The position numbers and the translations under genes are program-made. From assembly GCA_017475035.1 (NCBI GenBank), contig JAFVGK010000150.1, positions 1-37,185 of the forward strand: 37,185 nt of DNA. The letters run 5' to 3'. A model generated the notes under the pieces. The model worked only from the letters and a program-made list of their open reading frames with translations. It ran no database searches and had not been told where the DNA came from. Source of the stretch: Blautia sp. (GTDB taxonomy: Bacteria > Bacillota > Clostridia > Lachnospirales > Lachnospiraceae). Numbering within the stretch: the first letter of the stretch is position 1; each line of letters opens with the position of its first letter. Shown in pieces: positions 8,192-16,585 of the stretch.

Positions 8192-8605
8192 ATGGTTCGA
8201 AAAATGCTGTATATGACGGAGAGGGAGGACGGTGGCCATACCGTTTCAACAACCCGGCCGGCATCAGGGAAGGGTTACAAAGTACGCTGGCGGCTGATCG
8301 CGGATGAGGGAAAAGGAATCACGGATGGTGAGAGAGTCATCAGGGTGGCCGATGTCGTACACAGGAAGGACTGCGGCACCTGGAAGGACTGCGACCTCCC
8401 GGAGGAGGAAGATGTGAAGAAGTTCATGAAGAAAGAGCTGAAACGTGCCAGGGAGGAAGCTGAGGCAATGGAAGCCCGGATGATGGACAAAGCATTGGAG
8501 GGGCTGGATATTCCGGAGGGATTAGTATTCATGGATCCTGACGCAGATACCGTTGGTACTGATGATGAACCCAGCCCGGAAAAGGAGGAAGAAAGCGATG
8601 ATTGA
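8192..8605 (+). CDS. Phage hypothetical protein (137 aa, acidic C-terminus)
   Basis: ATG 8192 has GGAGGAGGAAAG eleven bases upstream. The product begins MVRKMLYMTEREDGGHTVS. It has a small beta-rich N-terminal half (YKVRWRLIADEGKGITDGER), then a charged helix (KKFMKKELKRAREEAEAMEA) and a highly acidic tail. It lies between the LRR tail proteins and the lysis genes, where small tail-accessory or chaperone-like genes are common. The stop overlaps the next start by 8 nt. No family recognised. Confidence 0.6.
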   Translation: MVRKMLYMTEREDGGHTVSTTRPASGKGYKVRWRLIADEGKGITDGERVIRVADVVHRKDCGTWKDCDLPEEEDVKKFMKKELKRAREEAEAMEARMMDKALEGLDIPEGLVFMDPDADTVGTDDEPSPEKEEESDD

Positions 8606-8864
8606 CTACACTGTGATTATCACGGCGGCGAGCGTGTTCAGCTCCCTTGTCGTCCTGTTCTCCGCGGCGATCGCGGTCTACAAATGGATCCAGCGCCAGG
8701 CGGAGCAGGATAAGGACATCAAGCACACGAAGGAAGAGCAGGCGCTCCTGACATACGGCGTGCTTGCCTGCCTGAAAGGCCTGAAGGAGCAGGGGTGCGA
8801 CGGCCCCGTGGAAGAGGCGATCAACAAGATCGAGAAGCATATCAACCAGGCGGCGCATGAGTGA
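8598..8864 (+). CDS. Small membrane protein of the lysis region, possibly holin-related
   Basis: ATG 8598 is preferred because AAAGGAGGAAGAAAGCG precedes it and it overlaps the upstream stop. The 88 residues comprise one hydrophobic segment near residues 6-24 (VIITAASVFSSLVVLFSAAI) followed by an amphipathic helical part (YKWIQRQAEQDKDIKHTKEE). An N-terminal single-pass anchor with a cytoplasmic helical domain is common in proteins beside Firmicutes phage holins, either accessory or antiholin-like. No specific family assigned. Confidence 0.6.
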   Translation: MIDYTVIITAASVFSSLVVLFSAAIAVYKWIQRQAEQDKDIKHTKEEQALLTYGVLACLKGLKEQGCDGPVEEAINKIEKHINQAAHE

Positions 8865-8949
8865 GCGCCACCACCACATTAAAACCGGGGCGGGGATGAT
8901 CCTGCACCATTTTATTTGCAGCAGGATAGCTGCAGGAAAGGAAGGAACT

Positions 8950-9150
8950 ATGAGGAATTGGAAGAGTTGGTTTAAGGCAGCCGGTATCCGGGCGGTGAAG
9001 ACTTTCTGCCAGACAGCTGTGGCCATGCTGCCGGCATCCGCCATGATCAATGAAGTGGGATGGGCTACCGTGTTTTCCACGGCGGCACTGGCTTCCATCG
9101 CGTCCCTGCTTACCAGCCTCGCCGGTATCCCGGAAGAGGAACTGGAATGA
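8950..9150 (+). CDS. Phage holin (r1t-like)
   Basis: ATG 8950 is chosen because GGAAAGGAAGG lies 4-10 nt upstream; an in-frame ATG at 8857 overlaps the previous gene and adds 31 unlikely residues. The 66-residue protein has two hydrophobic stretches (VKTFCQTAVAMLPASAMI and WATVFSTAALASIASLLTSL) with the pattern MRNWKSWFKAAGIRAVKTF seen in holins of the r1t type. It would form membrane lesions that release the endolysin encoded downstream. Its stop overlaps the next start (ATGA), implying coupled translation. Confidence 0.75.
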   Translation: MRNWKSWFKAAGIRAVKTFCQTAVAMLPASAMINEVGWATVFSTAALASIASLLTSLAGIPEEELE

Positions 9151-9248
9151 TCAGGACAATCATTGAAGAGATGGGGAGGGGGAATTTCTCCTTCCTCATC
9201 CTCGTTGTCGGCATCTTACAGCTGGCCGTGATGCTCAGGAGGCGTTGA
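9147..9248 (+). CDS. Tiny membrane protein coupled to the holin
   Basis: ATG 9147 overlaps the holin stop by four bases (ATGA). The 33-residue product has a single hydrophobic stretch (FSFLILVVGILQLAVMLRRR) ending in three arginines. Start-stop overlap and topology suggest a holin partner, antiholin or lysis modulator. The evidence is the overlap plus the clear membrane segment; no family is known to me. Confidence 0.5.
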   Translation: MIRTIIEEMGRGNFSFLILVVGILQLAVMLRRR

Positions 9249-9385
9249 AAAGTGCCCGATTTCAACCTCAAATCTTTGTGCAGTAATTCTTGCTCGCAGG
9301 CGTGGATATAATCTGTGAAAGACGCTAATATGCACATACCTTGAAGAGGGGAACAGAAAAAAATACAACGCAGGAGGATAAAGCA

Positions 9386-9760
9386 ATGACAAGATTTGAG
9401 ATGGAGATCAGCGGAGCACTTGGAGCGGCATGGAAAGCCTCGGCGGAGAGGGAGATCGAAAAGCTGCAGGAAAAAGCAGACAACGGCGAGATCATGGTCG
9501 ATGCAAACGGAGCCGCAAGCTGGAGGAGCAACGGCAGGGCAATCCCCTCCGATTGCGTTGAGAAACTTTCCTGGACATCCCTCGACTTCAGCATCGAAGC
9601 GACGGCGGCAAAGCGGGATGAGGAGACAGCAGCCTTCATGGAGAACTACAGAAGGAACTACACAGGCCCCACCGCTGAAGAGCGGATGGAGATGGAGGCA
9701 GCCTTCGGCAAAGGCACAACGGTGGTGGACATCATCAGCGGAGAGCGGATCAGGCTTTGA
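9386..9760 (+). CDS. Conserved hypothetical protein of mobile elements
   Basis: ATG 9386 has GCAGGAGGATAAAGCA upstream. The 124-residue product begins MTRFEMEISGALGAAWKASA and contains DNGEIMVDANGAASWRSNGR and a C-terminal GTTVVDIISGERIRL. From memory, relatives are common in integrative elements and prophages of gut Firmicutes and are uncharacterised. It starts a short two-gene unit between the holin genes and the endolysin. A TATAAT-like sequence at 9307 has no good -35, so its promoter is uncertain. Confidence 0.6.
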   Translation: MTRFEMEISGALGAAWKASAEREIEKLQEKADNGEIMVDANGAASWRSNGRAIPSDCVEKLSWTSLDFSIEATAAKRDEETAAFMENYRRNYTGPTAEERMEMEAAFGKGTTVVDIISGERIRL

Positions 9761-9791
9761 GCCTGATTAAATAAACGAAGGGAGAAGAGCC

Positions 9792-9944
9792 ATGGAACAG
9801 AGAAAAGAACTGGAATATGAAAGACATGACCTTCCGAGCCGCTTCTGGGAGCCGGAACCGGATGAGGAAGATCTGGAGAGGATGATGCGGGAAGCGGAAG
9901 CAAGGGGAGCAGATGAGGAAGAAGAGGAGCTGCCCTTCACATGA
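9792..9944 (+). CDS. Small acidic hypothetical protein (50 aa)
   Basis: ATG 9792 is preceded by GAAGGGAGAAGAGCC. The product begins MEQRKELEYERHDLPSRFWE and ends in an acidic run before LPFT. It lies 31 nt after the preceding gene, so the two are probably cotranscribed, with the terminator at 9985-10012 ending the unit. High charge and small size suggest an interaction or regulatory peptide. No family is recognised. Confidence 0.5.
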   Translation: MEQRKELEYERHDLPSRFWEPEPDEEDLERMMREAEARGADEEEEELPFT

Positions 9945-9984
9945 GCCACTGAGATCAACTGAAAAGAGAATAAAACGAAACTGC

Positions 9985-10012
9985 TGCATCGGAGAAATCC
10001 GGTGCATTTTTT
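9985..10012 (+). terminator. Intrinsic terminator before the endolysin gene
   Basis: TGCATCGG (9985-9992) pairs with CCGGTGCA (9999-10006, one G-U) around a 6-nt loop, followed by six T (10007-10012). It separates the small accessory genes from the endolysin, or attenuates transcription into it. Confidence 0.75.
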
Positions 10013-10047
10013 ATGCCTGTGTTTATCACAGACGGAAAGGAATTATT

Positions 10048-12903
10048 ATGGCATATACGAACAGCAGCCTTGTGGCATATAAGAAGCTCTCGCCGAATCA
10101 TTCCGGCCAGAGAACACGCGGTATAGACCGGATCAGTCCGCACTGTGTTGTCGGACAATGTACCGCAGAGGGACTCGGTGACTGGTTCTCGCAGTCAGGC
10201 ACAAAGGCTTCTTCCAACTATGGAATCGACCGTGACGGCCGGGTTGGTTTGTATGTGGAAGAGAAAAACCGTTCCTGGTGCACATCTTCCAATGCGAATG
10301 ACCAGAGGGCGGTGACTATCGAGTGTGCTTCTGACACGAAGGAGCCGTACACCATGAACGATAAGGTTTATGCGGCCCTGATCACCCTCTGTGCCGATAT
10401 CTGCAAACGTAACGGCAAGAAGAAACTGCTCTGGTTCGCGGATAAGGATAAGAGCCTGAACTATGAACCGGGAGCTGATGAGATGATCATCACGGTGCAT
10501 AGATGGTTCGCAAATAAAAGTTGTCCCGGAGACTGGCTGTATGCCCGTCTTGGTGATGTCGCTGAAAAGGTGACGGCGGCGCTGGGCGGGGAATCTACAT
10601 CCTCTGCATCATCCGAATCATCCACATATCTCACTAAAGGCGACGCGGGTTCTGCTGTCAAAAACATGCAGACCATGCTGATCGCGTGTGGATATAGCTG
10701 TGGCAGTTCCGGCGCTGACGGGGACTTCGGCAACAATACGCTGGCTGCTCTTAAGGCTTTCCAGAAGGATGCCGGGCTGGCTGTGGATGGCATCTACGGC
10801 CCGGTTTCTAAGGCAGCACTGGAGAAGAAGTATAAAACGGCCACAGCATCAAAACCCGTAGAAAACACAGCAGCAACCGGGGACAGCGAAAAAACGATCT
10901 GGGATAAGCTCTACGCAGCCATCGGCAACGCCTACGGAACAGCCGGACTTGTGGGCAACCTTTACGCGGAATCTGCACTGAATCCGCAGAACCTTCAGAA
11001 TAACGGGAATACCAAACTTGGCATGATCGATGCCCAGTTTACAGCGGCTTTTGATAATGGATCCTATCCGGTTGATACCTTCATCCATGACGGATACGGC
11101 TATGGCCTGGCACAGTGGACCTATTACAGCCGGAAGGAAGCCCTGGTGGATTATGCGAAAAATGCCGGCAAATCCATCGGCGACCTGGCAATGCAGCTGG
11201 AGTTCCTGATCAAGGAGATCAAGGGCTATAAGAGCGTGTGGTCAACCCTGACTTCAGCCACATCCGTCCGTGCCGCATCCGATGCCGTGCTCACAGGTTA
11301 CGAGAAGCCTGCCGATCAGTCAGCTTCCGTCCAGGTGAAAAGAGCCGGGTATGGGCAGACATATTACGATAAATATGCGGCGCAGAAAGATTCCGGCAGT
11401 ACAGAGGAGAAGGTTCCCACTCCCAACAGCACGGAAGATAAGGCAGAAGTGAAAGATAAATACCAGAAGTACATCAGCTCCACGTCCACCCATTATATCT
11501 CCAACAGCGGGCATGATGAGAACAGCTCATACAGCGGCGGGAAAGCCGGTGACCAGACCGGGACAGAATGGCAGCTCCGCTCATGGTACAGCCGTCCGTG
11601 GAATGTTGTCCTGAGATATCCGGACCAGAAGGTTGCCCTGAAGATTGCCCGGCTGGCTGTCGACGCTGCCCTGAATGATAAGGTTGGATACGACCAGGGG
11701 CAGAGGGACACCTACTGGAATCAGCTGGTGAAAGCCGGATATGATCCGGCGAAGATTACAGTGGCTTGCGAAGCGGATTGTTCTGCCGGGGTGTGTGCCA
11801 ATGTGAAAGCCGCCGGCTATCTCTTCGGTATCAAAGCCCTTCAGAATCACGGTGGTACCTATACCGGGAATATGAAAGCAGCCCTGGTGAAGGCTGGCTT
11901 TAAAGCCCTGACCCTGCCGCAGTACCTGACCGGCAAGGACTACCTTCTCCCCGGCGACATCCTGCTGAATGAATCCCACCACACCGCAACCAATATCACA
12001 GTTGGTGCGAAGGTGAAAAAGGACTGGAATCAGGGCGAGACGAAATACACATCATACTACCGTGTGAGAAGGTCGTGGGCTGATGCCGCTTCCCAGGTCG
12101 GCGCGTTTGAATCTCTTGAGAATGCGAAGAGCTGCGCAGGTCAGAACCCGGGCTATGCGGTATTTGATGAATCCGGGAAGCAGGTGTATTCATCACCGCC
12201 GTTCATGAAGTATCAGCTTTCCGACAAACAGGTGAAACAGATCGCCCGCCTCTGCCAGCAGGAGCAGGGAACAGTCACCGGGGCGAAGGCAGAAGCATCG
12301 CTCATGGCTAACCAGCTGGAAACAAGTGCCGCCCGGAGGAACAGGTACGGCACAGGGGCGGAAGGGCTCTACAACTGGATCCGTAACGGAGGTTGGTTCG
12401 CGAAAGCAGCCCACTGGATGGATAACGGGAAAGCGACAGATGCTGTAGTAGCCGGTGTAAAGGATGTACTCGTCAATGGAAACAGGGTACTCCCTCTGTT
12501 CGTGGATGAGCATGACTGCTTCTCCGATATCGAGTCGATCAGCACGGGGGCTGTAAAAGAGCGTGGGGATTATGTCCAGGGGAAGACGGTAGTTAAGAAC
12601 AAATACGGGTCCGCCTGGACTTTCTGGTGCTTCCCGGATAAAAGCTCTGATCCTTTCGGTTATACCGATGCCGCGTATAAGGCGGTGAATGGGGCGGAAA
12701 AGAAGCAGTTCCCGTATCTGGTCAGGGTCAGTATATCAGATCTTAACATCCGTGAGAAGCCCACGGTGAATTCAAAGAGCCAGGGTTTCACGGGTTCCGG
12801 TGTTTTTACAGTGGTGGATGAATCGGATGGATGGGGGTTATTGCGCAGCTATGAAAAGAAGCGCAACGGCTGGATAAAACTGAGCTATACGGAGGAGCTG
12901 TAA
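10048..12903 (+). CDS. Multidomain phage endolysin
   Basis: ATG 10048 follows GGAAAGGAATT; an in-frame upstream ATG would run through the terminator and is rejected. The 951 residues hold, in order: an amidase-2/PGRP domain (about 25-170; zinc-ligand candidates in PHCVVGQ and VHRW...SCPGDW); a peptidoglycan-binding repeat (about 193-260, GADGDFGNNTLAALKAFQKD); a phage-tail-lysozyme-like domain (about 281-440, GNLYAESALNP with a likely catalytic Glu); a papain-fold NlpC/P60- or CHAP-like region (about 470-660, Cys in EADCSAGVCA, His in SHHTATN); a SleB-like segment (about 718-860, QIARLCQQEQG); and a C-terminal SH3 (about 887-951). It would cut several peptidoglycan bonds. The SleB and NlpC calls are tentative. 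Confidence 0.8.
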   Translation: MAYTNSSLVAYKKLSPNHSGQRTRGIDRISPHCVVGQCTAEGLGDWFSQSGTKASSNYGIDRDGRVGLYVEEKNRSWCTSSNANDQRAVTIECASDTKEPYTMNDKVYAALITLCADICKRNGKKKLLWFADKDKSLNYEPGADEMIITVHRWFANKSCPGDWLYARLGDVAEKVTAALGGESTSSASSESSTYLTKGDAGSAVKNMQTMLIACGYSCGSSGADGDFGNNTLAALKAFQKDAGLAVDGIYGPVSKAALEKKYKTATASKPVENTAATGDSEKTIWDKLYAAIGNAYGTAGLVGNLYAESALNPQNLQNNGNTKLGMIDAQFTAAFDNGSYPVDTFIHDGYGYGLAQWTYYSRKEALVDYAKNAGKSIGDLAMQLEFLIKEIKGYKSVWSTLTSATSVRAASDAVLTGYEKPADQSASVQVKRAGYGQTYYDKYAAQKDSGSTEEKVPTPNSTEDKAEVKDKYQKYISSTSTHYISNSGHDENSSYSGGKAGDQTGTEWQLRSWYSRPWNVVLRYPDQKVALKIARLAVDAALNDKVGYDQGQRDTYWNQLVKAGYDPAKITVACEADCSAGVCANVKAAGYLFGIKALQNHGGTYTGNMKAALVKAGFKALTLPQYLTGKDYLLPGDILLNESHHTATNITVGAKVKKDWNQGETKYTSYYRVRRSWADAASQVGAFESLENAKSCAGQNPGYAVFDESGKQVYSSPPFMKYQLSDKQVKQIARLCQQEQGTVTGAKAEASLMANQLETSAARRNRYGTGAEGLYNWIRNGGWFAKAAHWMDNGKATDAVVAGVKDVLVNGNRVLPLFVDEHDCFSDIESISTGAVKERGDYVQGKTVVKNKYGSAWTFWCFPDKSSDPFGYTDAAYKAVNGAEKKQFPYLVRVSISDLNIREKPTVNSKSQGFTGSGVFTVVDESDGWGLLRSYEKKRNGWIKLSYTEEL

Positions 12904-12910
12904 CGGCCCT

Positions 12911-12940
12911 GGGGGAGTGGAATGCTCCCCCTTATTTTTT
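12911..12940 (+). terminator. Intrinsic terminator after the endolysin
   Basis: GGGGGAG (12911-12917) and CTCCCCC (12925-12931) form a perfect 7-bp stem with a 7-nt loop, then TTATTTTTT. It ends the lysis unit eight bases after the endolysin stop. Confidence 0.9.
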
Positions 12941-13123
12941 GTCCAAATCTGCCAGACCAGCATCCCATCGTCCGCTCAAAATTCTCCGAATTATGCCAGC
13001 CAGAATCCCCATTCTACCTATTATTATAACTTGCTTTATCCGCCAACAGACAGTAATATCCACGTACGCCTGGAAGAGGCGGGAGTACCGCTGGTAAATG
13101 GCGGGGAAAGGAGGAAACACGCA

Positions 13124-14740
13124 TTGCAGGATTTTTCTTTGCCATCATTTGACGAACTGATTTCACAGGCTGGGTCAGCTTCCGGATCAGCTCCGTCTTT
13201 TGACAAAAGCCGCTCGATGAATGTGATCAAACCGGTCGTAACAGCGGAAAAACTGAAAGTAGCGGCTTACTGCCGGGTCAGTACAGAATACGAAGAGCAG
13301 CAGTCATCCATAAAGATTCAGAGACAGCACTTTTCCACACTCGCCGCGAAACATCCCGACTGGGAGTTCGTTGGCATCTACGCCGATATCGTGTCCGGTA
13401 CGAAAATGGAGAAGCGGCCGGAGTTACTAAGACTTCTTTCCGACATTGATTCAGGCAGCGTGAACCTGGTACTGACCAAATCCGTGTCCCGCTTCGCCAG
13501 GAACATCACTGACCTGCTGGAAATGGTCAGGAGTCTTACGGCGAACGGGGCGGACATTTACTTCGAACGTGAGCGGATCGACACCCGGACAATGGATTCA
13601 GAGTTCCTGCTGACAATCCTCGGATCACTGGCGGAGGACGAGAGCCACAGTATTGCCTCAAACTGCCGCTGGGGGCTGCAGAGGAGATTTCAGGATGGCA
13701 GTTATAGGGCGGCAAGTGCGCCATACGGATATGATCTGGTCGATGGTAATTACAGTGTGAACGAGAGGGAAGCAGCAGTTGTCCGGGAGATTTTCGATCT
13801 TGCTGAGTCAGGGTGTGGAAATCAGGCGATCGCGAAGCTCCTGAACGAAAGAGGGATTCCTACAAAACGCGCCGGCCAGGTCTGGAAAGGGAAAGAGGTC
13901 GCTGGCATCTGGTCTGGTTATCACATCCACAAAATCCTGAAAAACGAGGCCTACATCGGCGACCAGGTTTTGCAGAAAACCTACTCCGACAGCACTTTCC
14001 AGAGGCGGATAAATAAAGGTGAACTACCGAAATTCTACCTGGAAAACCATCATCCGGCGATTATTGAGAAGAAGCAGTTTGAAGCGGTCAGGGTAATCAT
14101 GGATAAGCGGAAAACGGGGCCACTCGGAGCCAGAATCCCATCCGTCTTCTCCGGGAAAATGGTCTGCGGATGCTGCGGAGCGAAGATGCAGAAAATGACC
14201 AACCGGGTGGGTAATGTGTCGATGGTTTGTGGCAGGAGGAGAAAAAAGGCAGCCCATTGTGGGCAGACGAATCTCAAGGAGGATTGGATCAAAGGAGCTT
14301 TTGAGAGTGTGGTGAACACACTGGCTGCCGATGATTCGGATCTACGGGAGTATAGAGAAAAAATTGAGGGCGAGTTCCGGGGGAGGAATGAAGAGAGGCT
14401 GAGGGTAATTGAAGCAAGATTACCGGAGATTGAGAAGGAACTGACAGCCCTCAGCCATTCCAGAAACCGAAATGTAGTCAGCGGGGCGGACTTCCTGAAC
14501 CGGCAGAATGAACTGAAAAAAGAGGAACTGGATCTACTGACGGAACTGGAGCGATTGACCGACAACAGAATAAATCAGACAGAGGAACTGCTTAAGCTGG
14601 TACACAGCCGGGGCGGTTCCTTTGTTTTTGACGAAAGTACATTTAATCTGGTGGAGAGGGTCACAGCGAGAGGGGAAGAGTTGATCTTCCGGTTCCGGTG
14701 TGGGTATGAGATGAGCGTGGAGATTGAGAGAAAGAAGTAA
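13124..14740 (+). CDS. Large serine recombinase 1
   Basis: The frame is open from 12917, but TTG 13124 is preferred because AAAGGAGG lies about 9 nt upstream and the earlier part overlaps the terminator. The 538-residue product has a resolvase catalytic domain with nucleophile Ser53 in AAYCRVSTEYEEQQ and conserved SVSRFARN. A Recombinase domain follows (SAPYGYDLVDG, AYIGDQVLQKTY), then a zinc-ribbon (CGCCGAKMQ ... CGRRRKKAAHCG) and a coiled coil. Such enzymes integrate or excise phages and transposons between att sites. It forms a pair with the next gene, 9 nt downstream. Confidence 0.9.
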   Translation: MQDFSLPSFDELISQAGSASGSAPSFDKSRSMNVIKPVVTAEKLKVAAYCRVSTEYEEQQSSIKIQRQHFSTLAAKHPDWEFVGIYADIVSGTKMEKRPELLRLLSDIDSGSVNLVLTKSVSRFARNITDLLEMVRSLTANGADIYFERERIDTRTMDSEFLLTILGSLAEDESHSIASNCRWGLQRRFQDGSYRAASAPYGYDLVDGNYSVNEREAAVVREIFDLAESGCGNQAIAKLLNERGIPTKRAGQVWKGKEVAGIWSGYHIHKILKNEAYIGDQVLQKTYSDSTFQRRINKGELPKFYLENHHPAIIEKKQFEAVRVIMDKRKTGPLGARIPSVFSGKMVCGCCGAKMQKMTNRVGNVSMVCGRRRKKAAHCGQTNLKEDWIKGAFESVVNTLAADDSDLREYREKIEGEFRGRNEERLRVIEARLPEIEKELTALSHSRNRNVVSGADFLNRQNELKKEELDLLTELERLTDNRINQTEELLKLVHSRGGSFVFDESTFNLVERVTARGEELIFRFRCGYEMSVEIERKK

Positions 14741-14749
14741 GGAGGAGAA

Positions 14750-16387
14750 ATGAGCCAACCAAAAGTACGTGTAATCAAAGGTACTGCGGTGCAGCCGGCA
14801 AGGCGGACACAGCCACCGGAGCCGCAACGGGAGAAAAAGAGGGTCTGCGCCTACTGTAGAGTTTCTACGGACCATGAGGATCAGGAAACTTCATTCGAGG
14901 CTCAGCAGAAGCATTTCAACAGCCTGATCAGTGATAATCCTTCATGGGAGCTGGTCGGTATTTATGCGGATGAGGAGTCCGGGACGAGGGCACAGAAGCG
15001 TGAGAACTTCATGCGCATGATCGCGGATTGTGAGGCAGGGAAGGTGGACATGGTGCTGTCGAAATCGATCAGCCGATTTGCCCGCAACACCCTCGACTGC
15101 CTGAAGTACATACGGAAGCTGAAAGCTCTGGGAATTCCGATCTTCTTCTCGAAAGAGGGGATCAACACAATGGACGCTGGCGGAGAAGTCCTGGTCACGA
15201 TTCTGGCGAGCATAGCTCAGCAGGAAAGCGCCAGCATTTCCCAGAACGTCCAGATCGGCGTGCGCTACCATTTCCAGGAAGGGAAGATTTGCGCCGGTGT
15301 CCACAGGCTTCTCGGTTACAACCGGACAAAAGAGGGATCGCTGGAGATCGTTCCGGAGGAGGCGGAGATCGTTCGGAGGATCTACCGGGATTTCCTCGAC
15401 GGCTACAGCATCCGCCACATTGTGGAAATGCTGCAGGATGAGGGCGTGGACGGCAGCAAAGTGACTGCCGCAGGAGTTGAGCTGCCAAGAGTGTGGTGTT
15501 TCAGCGGGGTTGAGTACATTTTGCAGAACGAAAAGTACGCCGGAGATTTAATTCTCCAGAAGTACTACACAGTGGATTTCCTGACGGAGAAAACTGCTCT
15601 GAACACCGGCCAGCTTCCGCAGTACTTTGTGGAGAATAGCCATCCGGCTGTGGTTCCGAAAGAAGTGTTTTTACAGGTACAGGCGGAGATGGCAAGGCGC
15701 AGACATCACTGGGTGGATTTCCGTTACAGCCACAAGAACGCCCTTGGCGGCCGTACTTTCTGCGCGGAGTGCGGGACACCCTTCCGGAGGGGCGGGAACC
15801 ATTGGCGCTGCGAGACAAAGATGAACCGGAAGAGACATCCGGGGGTTGAGTGTGGAAATGGGAGCATAAGTGAAAAGGATCTGAAAAAAGCAGTGGTCAG
15901 TGCGTTCGAAGGATTACCGGAGAGAAGTGAGGAATTGGCCAGGCTTGAGGAGAGATTACACTGGGGAGGCCTGGCCAGGGCGGATGAAGTCCTGGCGGCG
16001 ATCGAGACCGAGATGGGAAGCCTGGAGCAGAAGATGGCAGGAGCAGATGAAGAAGTGAGAACAGAATGCCAGGAGAAGCTGCGAGAGCTTCAGGAGCAGT
16101 GGTCAGCGGCTTCCGAGCAGAGAGCCGTCTATGCCGACAAAGCTTTACAGATCCAGAGCCTGCAGGATCGGATTACAGTCATGGCTGGTGAAGCAGAGAA
16201 GGGAGTTAAACACAGGGACGGAAGCTGCGAGAACGCAGAGGACTTTTATCGACTTACAAGACCGGAGTACCACGGAGGGGCTTATACAGACGACGATGTG
16301 ATTCGGTTCGTGGACAGGATTGTGGTTGGGGCGGATAAGGTGAGTGTGATCTTCAAGGCTGGGATCAGTGTGGATATTGAGAGATGA
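14750..16387 (+). CDS. Large serine recombinase 2
   Basis: ATG 14750 follows AAGGAGGAGAA. The 545-residue protein has nucleophile Ser39 in CAYCRVSTDHEDQETS, SISRFARN, a Recombinase domain (VHRLLGYNRTKEGSLEIVPE; EKYAGDLILQKYYTVDF), a zinc ribbon (CAECGTPFRRGGNHWRCE) and a long C-terminal coiled coil (about 390-480). It is clearly related to, but diverged from, its neighbour. Both are complete, so they may act together on att sites, as in some multi-recombinase elements, or serve different elements. A terminator follows immediately. Confidence 0.9.
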   Translation: MSQPKVRVIKGTAVQPARRTQPPEPQREKKRVCAYCRVSTDHEDQETSFEAQQKHFNSLISDNPSWELVGIYADEESGTRAQKRENFMRMIADCEAGKVDMVLSKSISRFARNTLDCLKYIRKLKALGIPIFFSKEGINTMDAGGEVLVTILASIAQQESASISQNVQIGVRYHFQEGKICAGVHRLLGYNRTKEGSLEIVPEEAEIVRRIYRDFLDGYSIRHIVEMLQDEGVDGSKVTAAGVELPRVWCFSGVEYILQNEKYAGDLILQKYYTVDFLTEKTALNTGQLPQYFVENSHPAVVPKEVFLQVQAEMARRRHHWVDFRYSHKNALGGRTFCAECGTPFRRGGNHWRCETKMNRKRHPGVECGNGSISEKDLKKAVVSAFEGLPERSEELARLEERLHWGGLARADEVLAAIETEMGSLEQKMAGADEEVRTECQEKLRELQEQWSAASEQRAVYADKALQIQSLQDRITVMAGEAEKGVKHRDGSCENAEDFYRLTRPEYHGGAYTDDDVIRFVDRIVVGADKVSVIFKAGISVDIER

Positions 16388-16413
16388 GGGGAGCTGCGGC
16401 TCCCCATTTTTTT
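16388..16413 (+). terminator. Intrinsic terminator of the recombinase operon
   Basis: GGGGAGC (16388-16394) and GCTCCCC (16399-16405) form a perfect 7-bp stem with a TGCG loop, followed by A and seven T. It starts right after the recombinase stop codon. Confidence 0.9.
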
Positions 16414-16433
16414 GTTATTCCTAAACAAATCAA

Positions 16434-16462
16434 TTGAAATAGCAGGTTGTTTGAGCTATGAT
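16434..16462 (+). promoter_or_regulatory. Sigma-70-type promoter for the Rpn-like gene
   Basis: TTGAAA (16434-16439) and TATGAT (16457-16462) are separated by exactly 17 bp. Transcription would begin near 16469, just before a terminator-like hairpin, so the leader could be attenuated. Confidence 0.6.
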
Positions 16463-16477
16463 TAAGAAAAGATCAGA

Positions 16478-16513
16478 CCCGCGTGAGAGATAATATCTTA
16501 CAGGCGGGGTTTT
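16478..16513 (+). terminator. Leader hairpin with T tract (possible attenuator)
   Basis: CCCGC plus GTGAGA pair with TCTTAC plus GCGGG through an 11-bp stem with a 2-nt bulge (16478-16508), followed by GTTTTG. It lies only about 10 nt after the predicted transcription start and upstream of the nuclease gene, a placement that suits an attenuator better than a gene terminator. Confidence 0.55.
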
Positions 16514-16585
16514 GTCATACCTGCGGGTAGATAACTGATCCGGTTTATGGTAAGATAAGGACAACCAAAAGGGGTGAGGATCAGG

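Noticed and set aside
7247-8239. 330-residue open frame on the - strand
   Set aside because: It lies opposite the second LRR gene, has no ribosome binding site and a biased Arg/His/Pro composition typical of an antisense shadow of GC-rich coding DNA.
9307-9312. TATAAT before the gene at 9386
   Set aside because: No -35 hexamer at a suitable distance and no extended -10; too weak to call a promoter.
12917-13123. In-frame upstream extension of recombinase 1
   Set aside because: It would begin inside the endolysin terminator and add residues without family similarity. TTG 13124 has a strong ribosome binding site.
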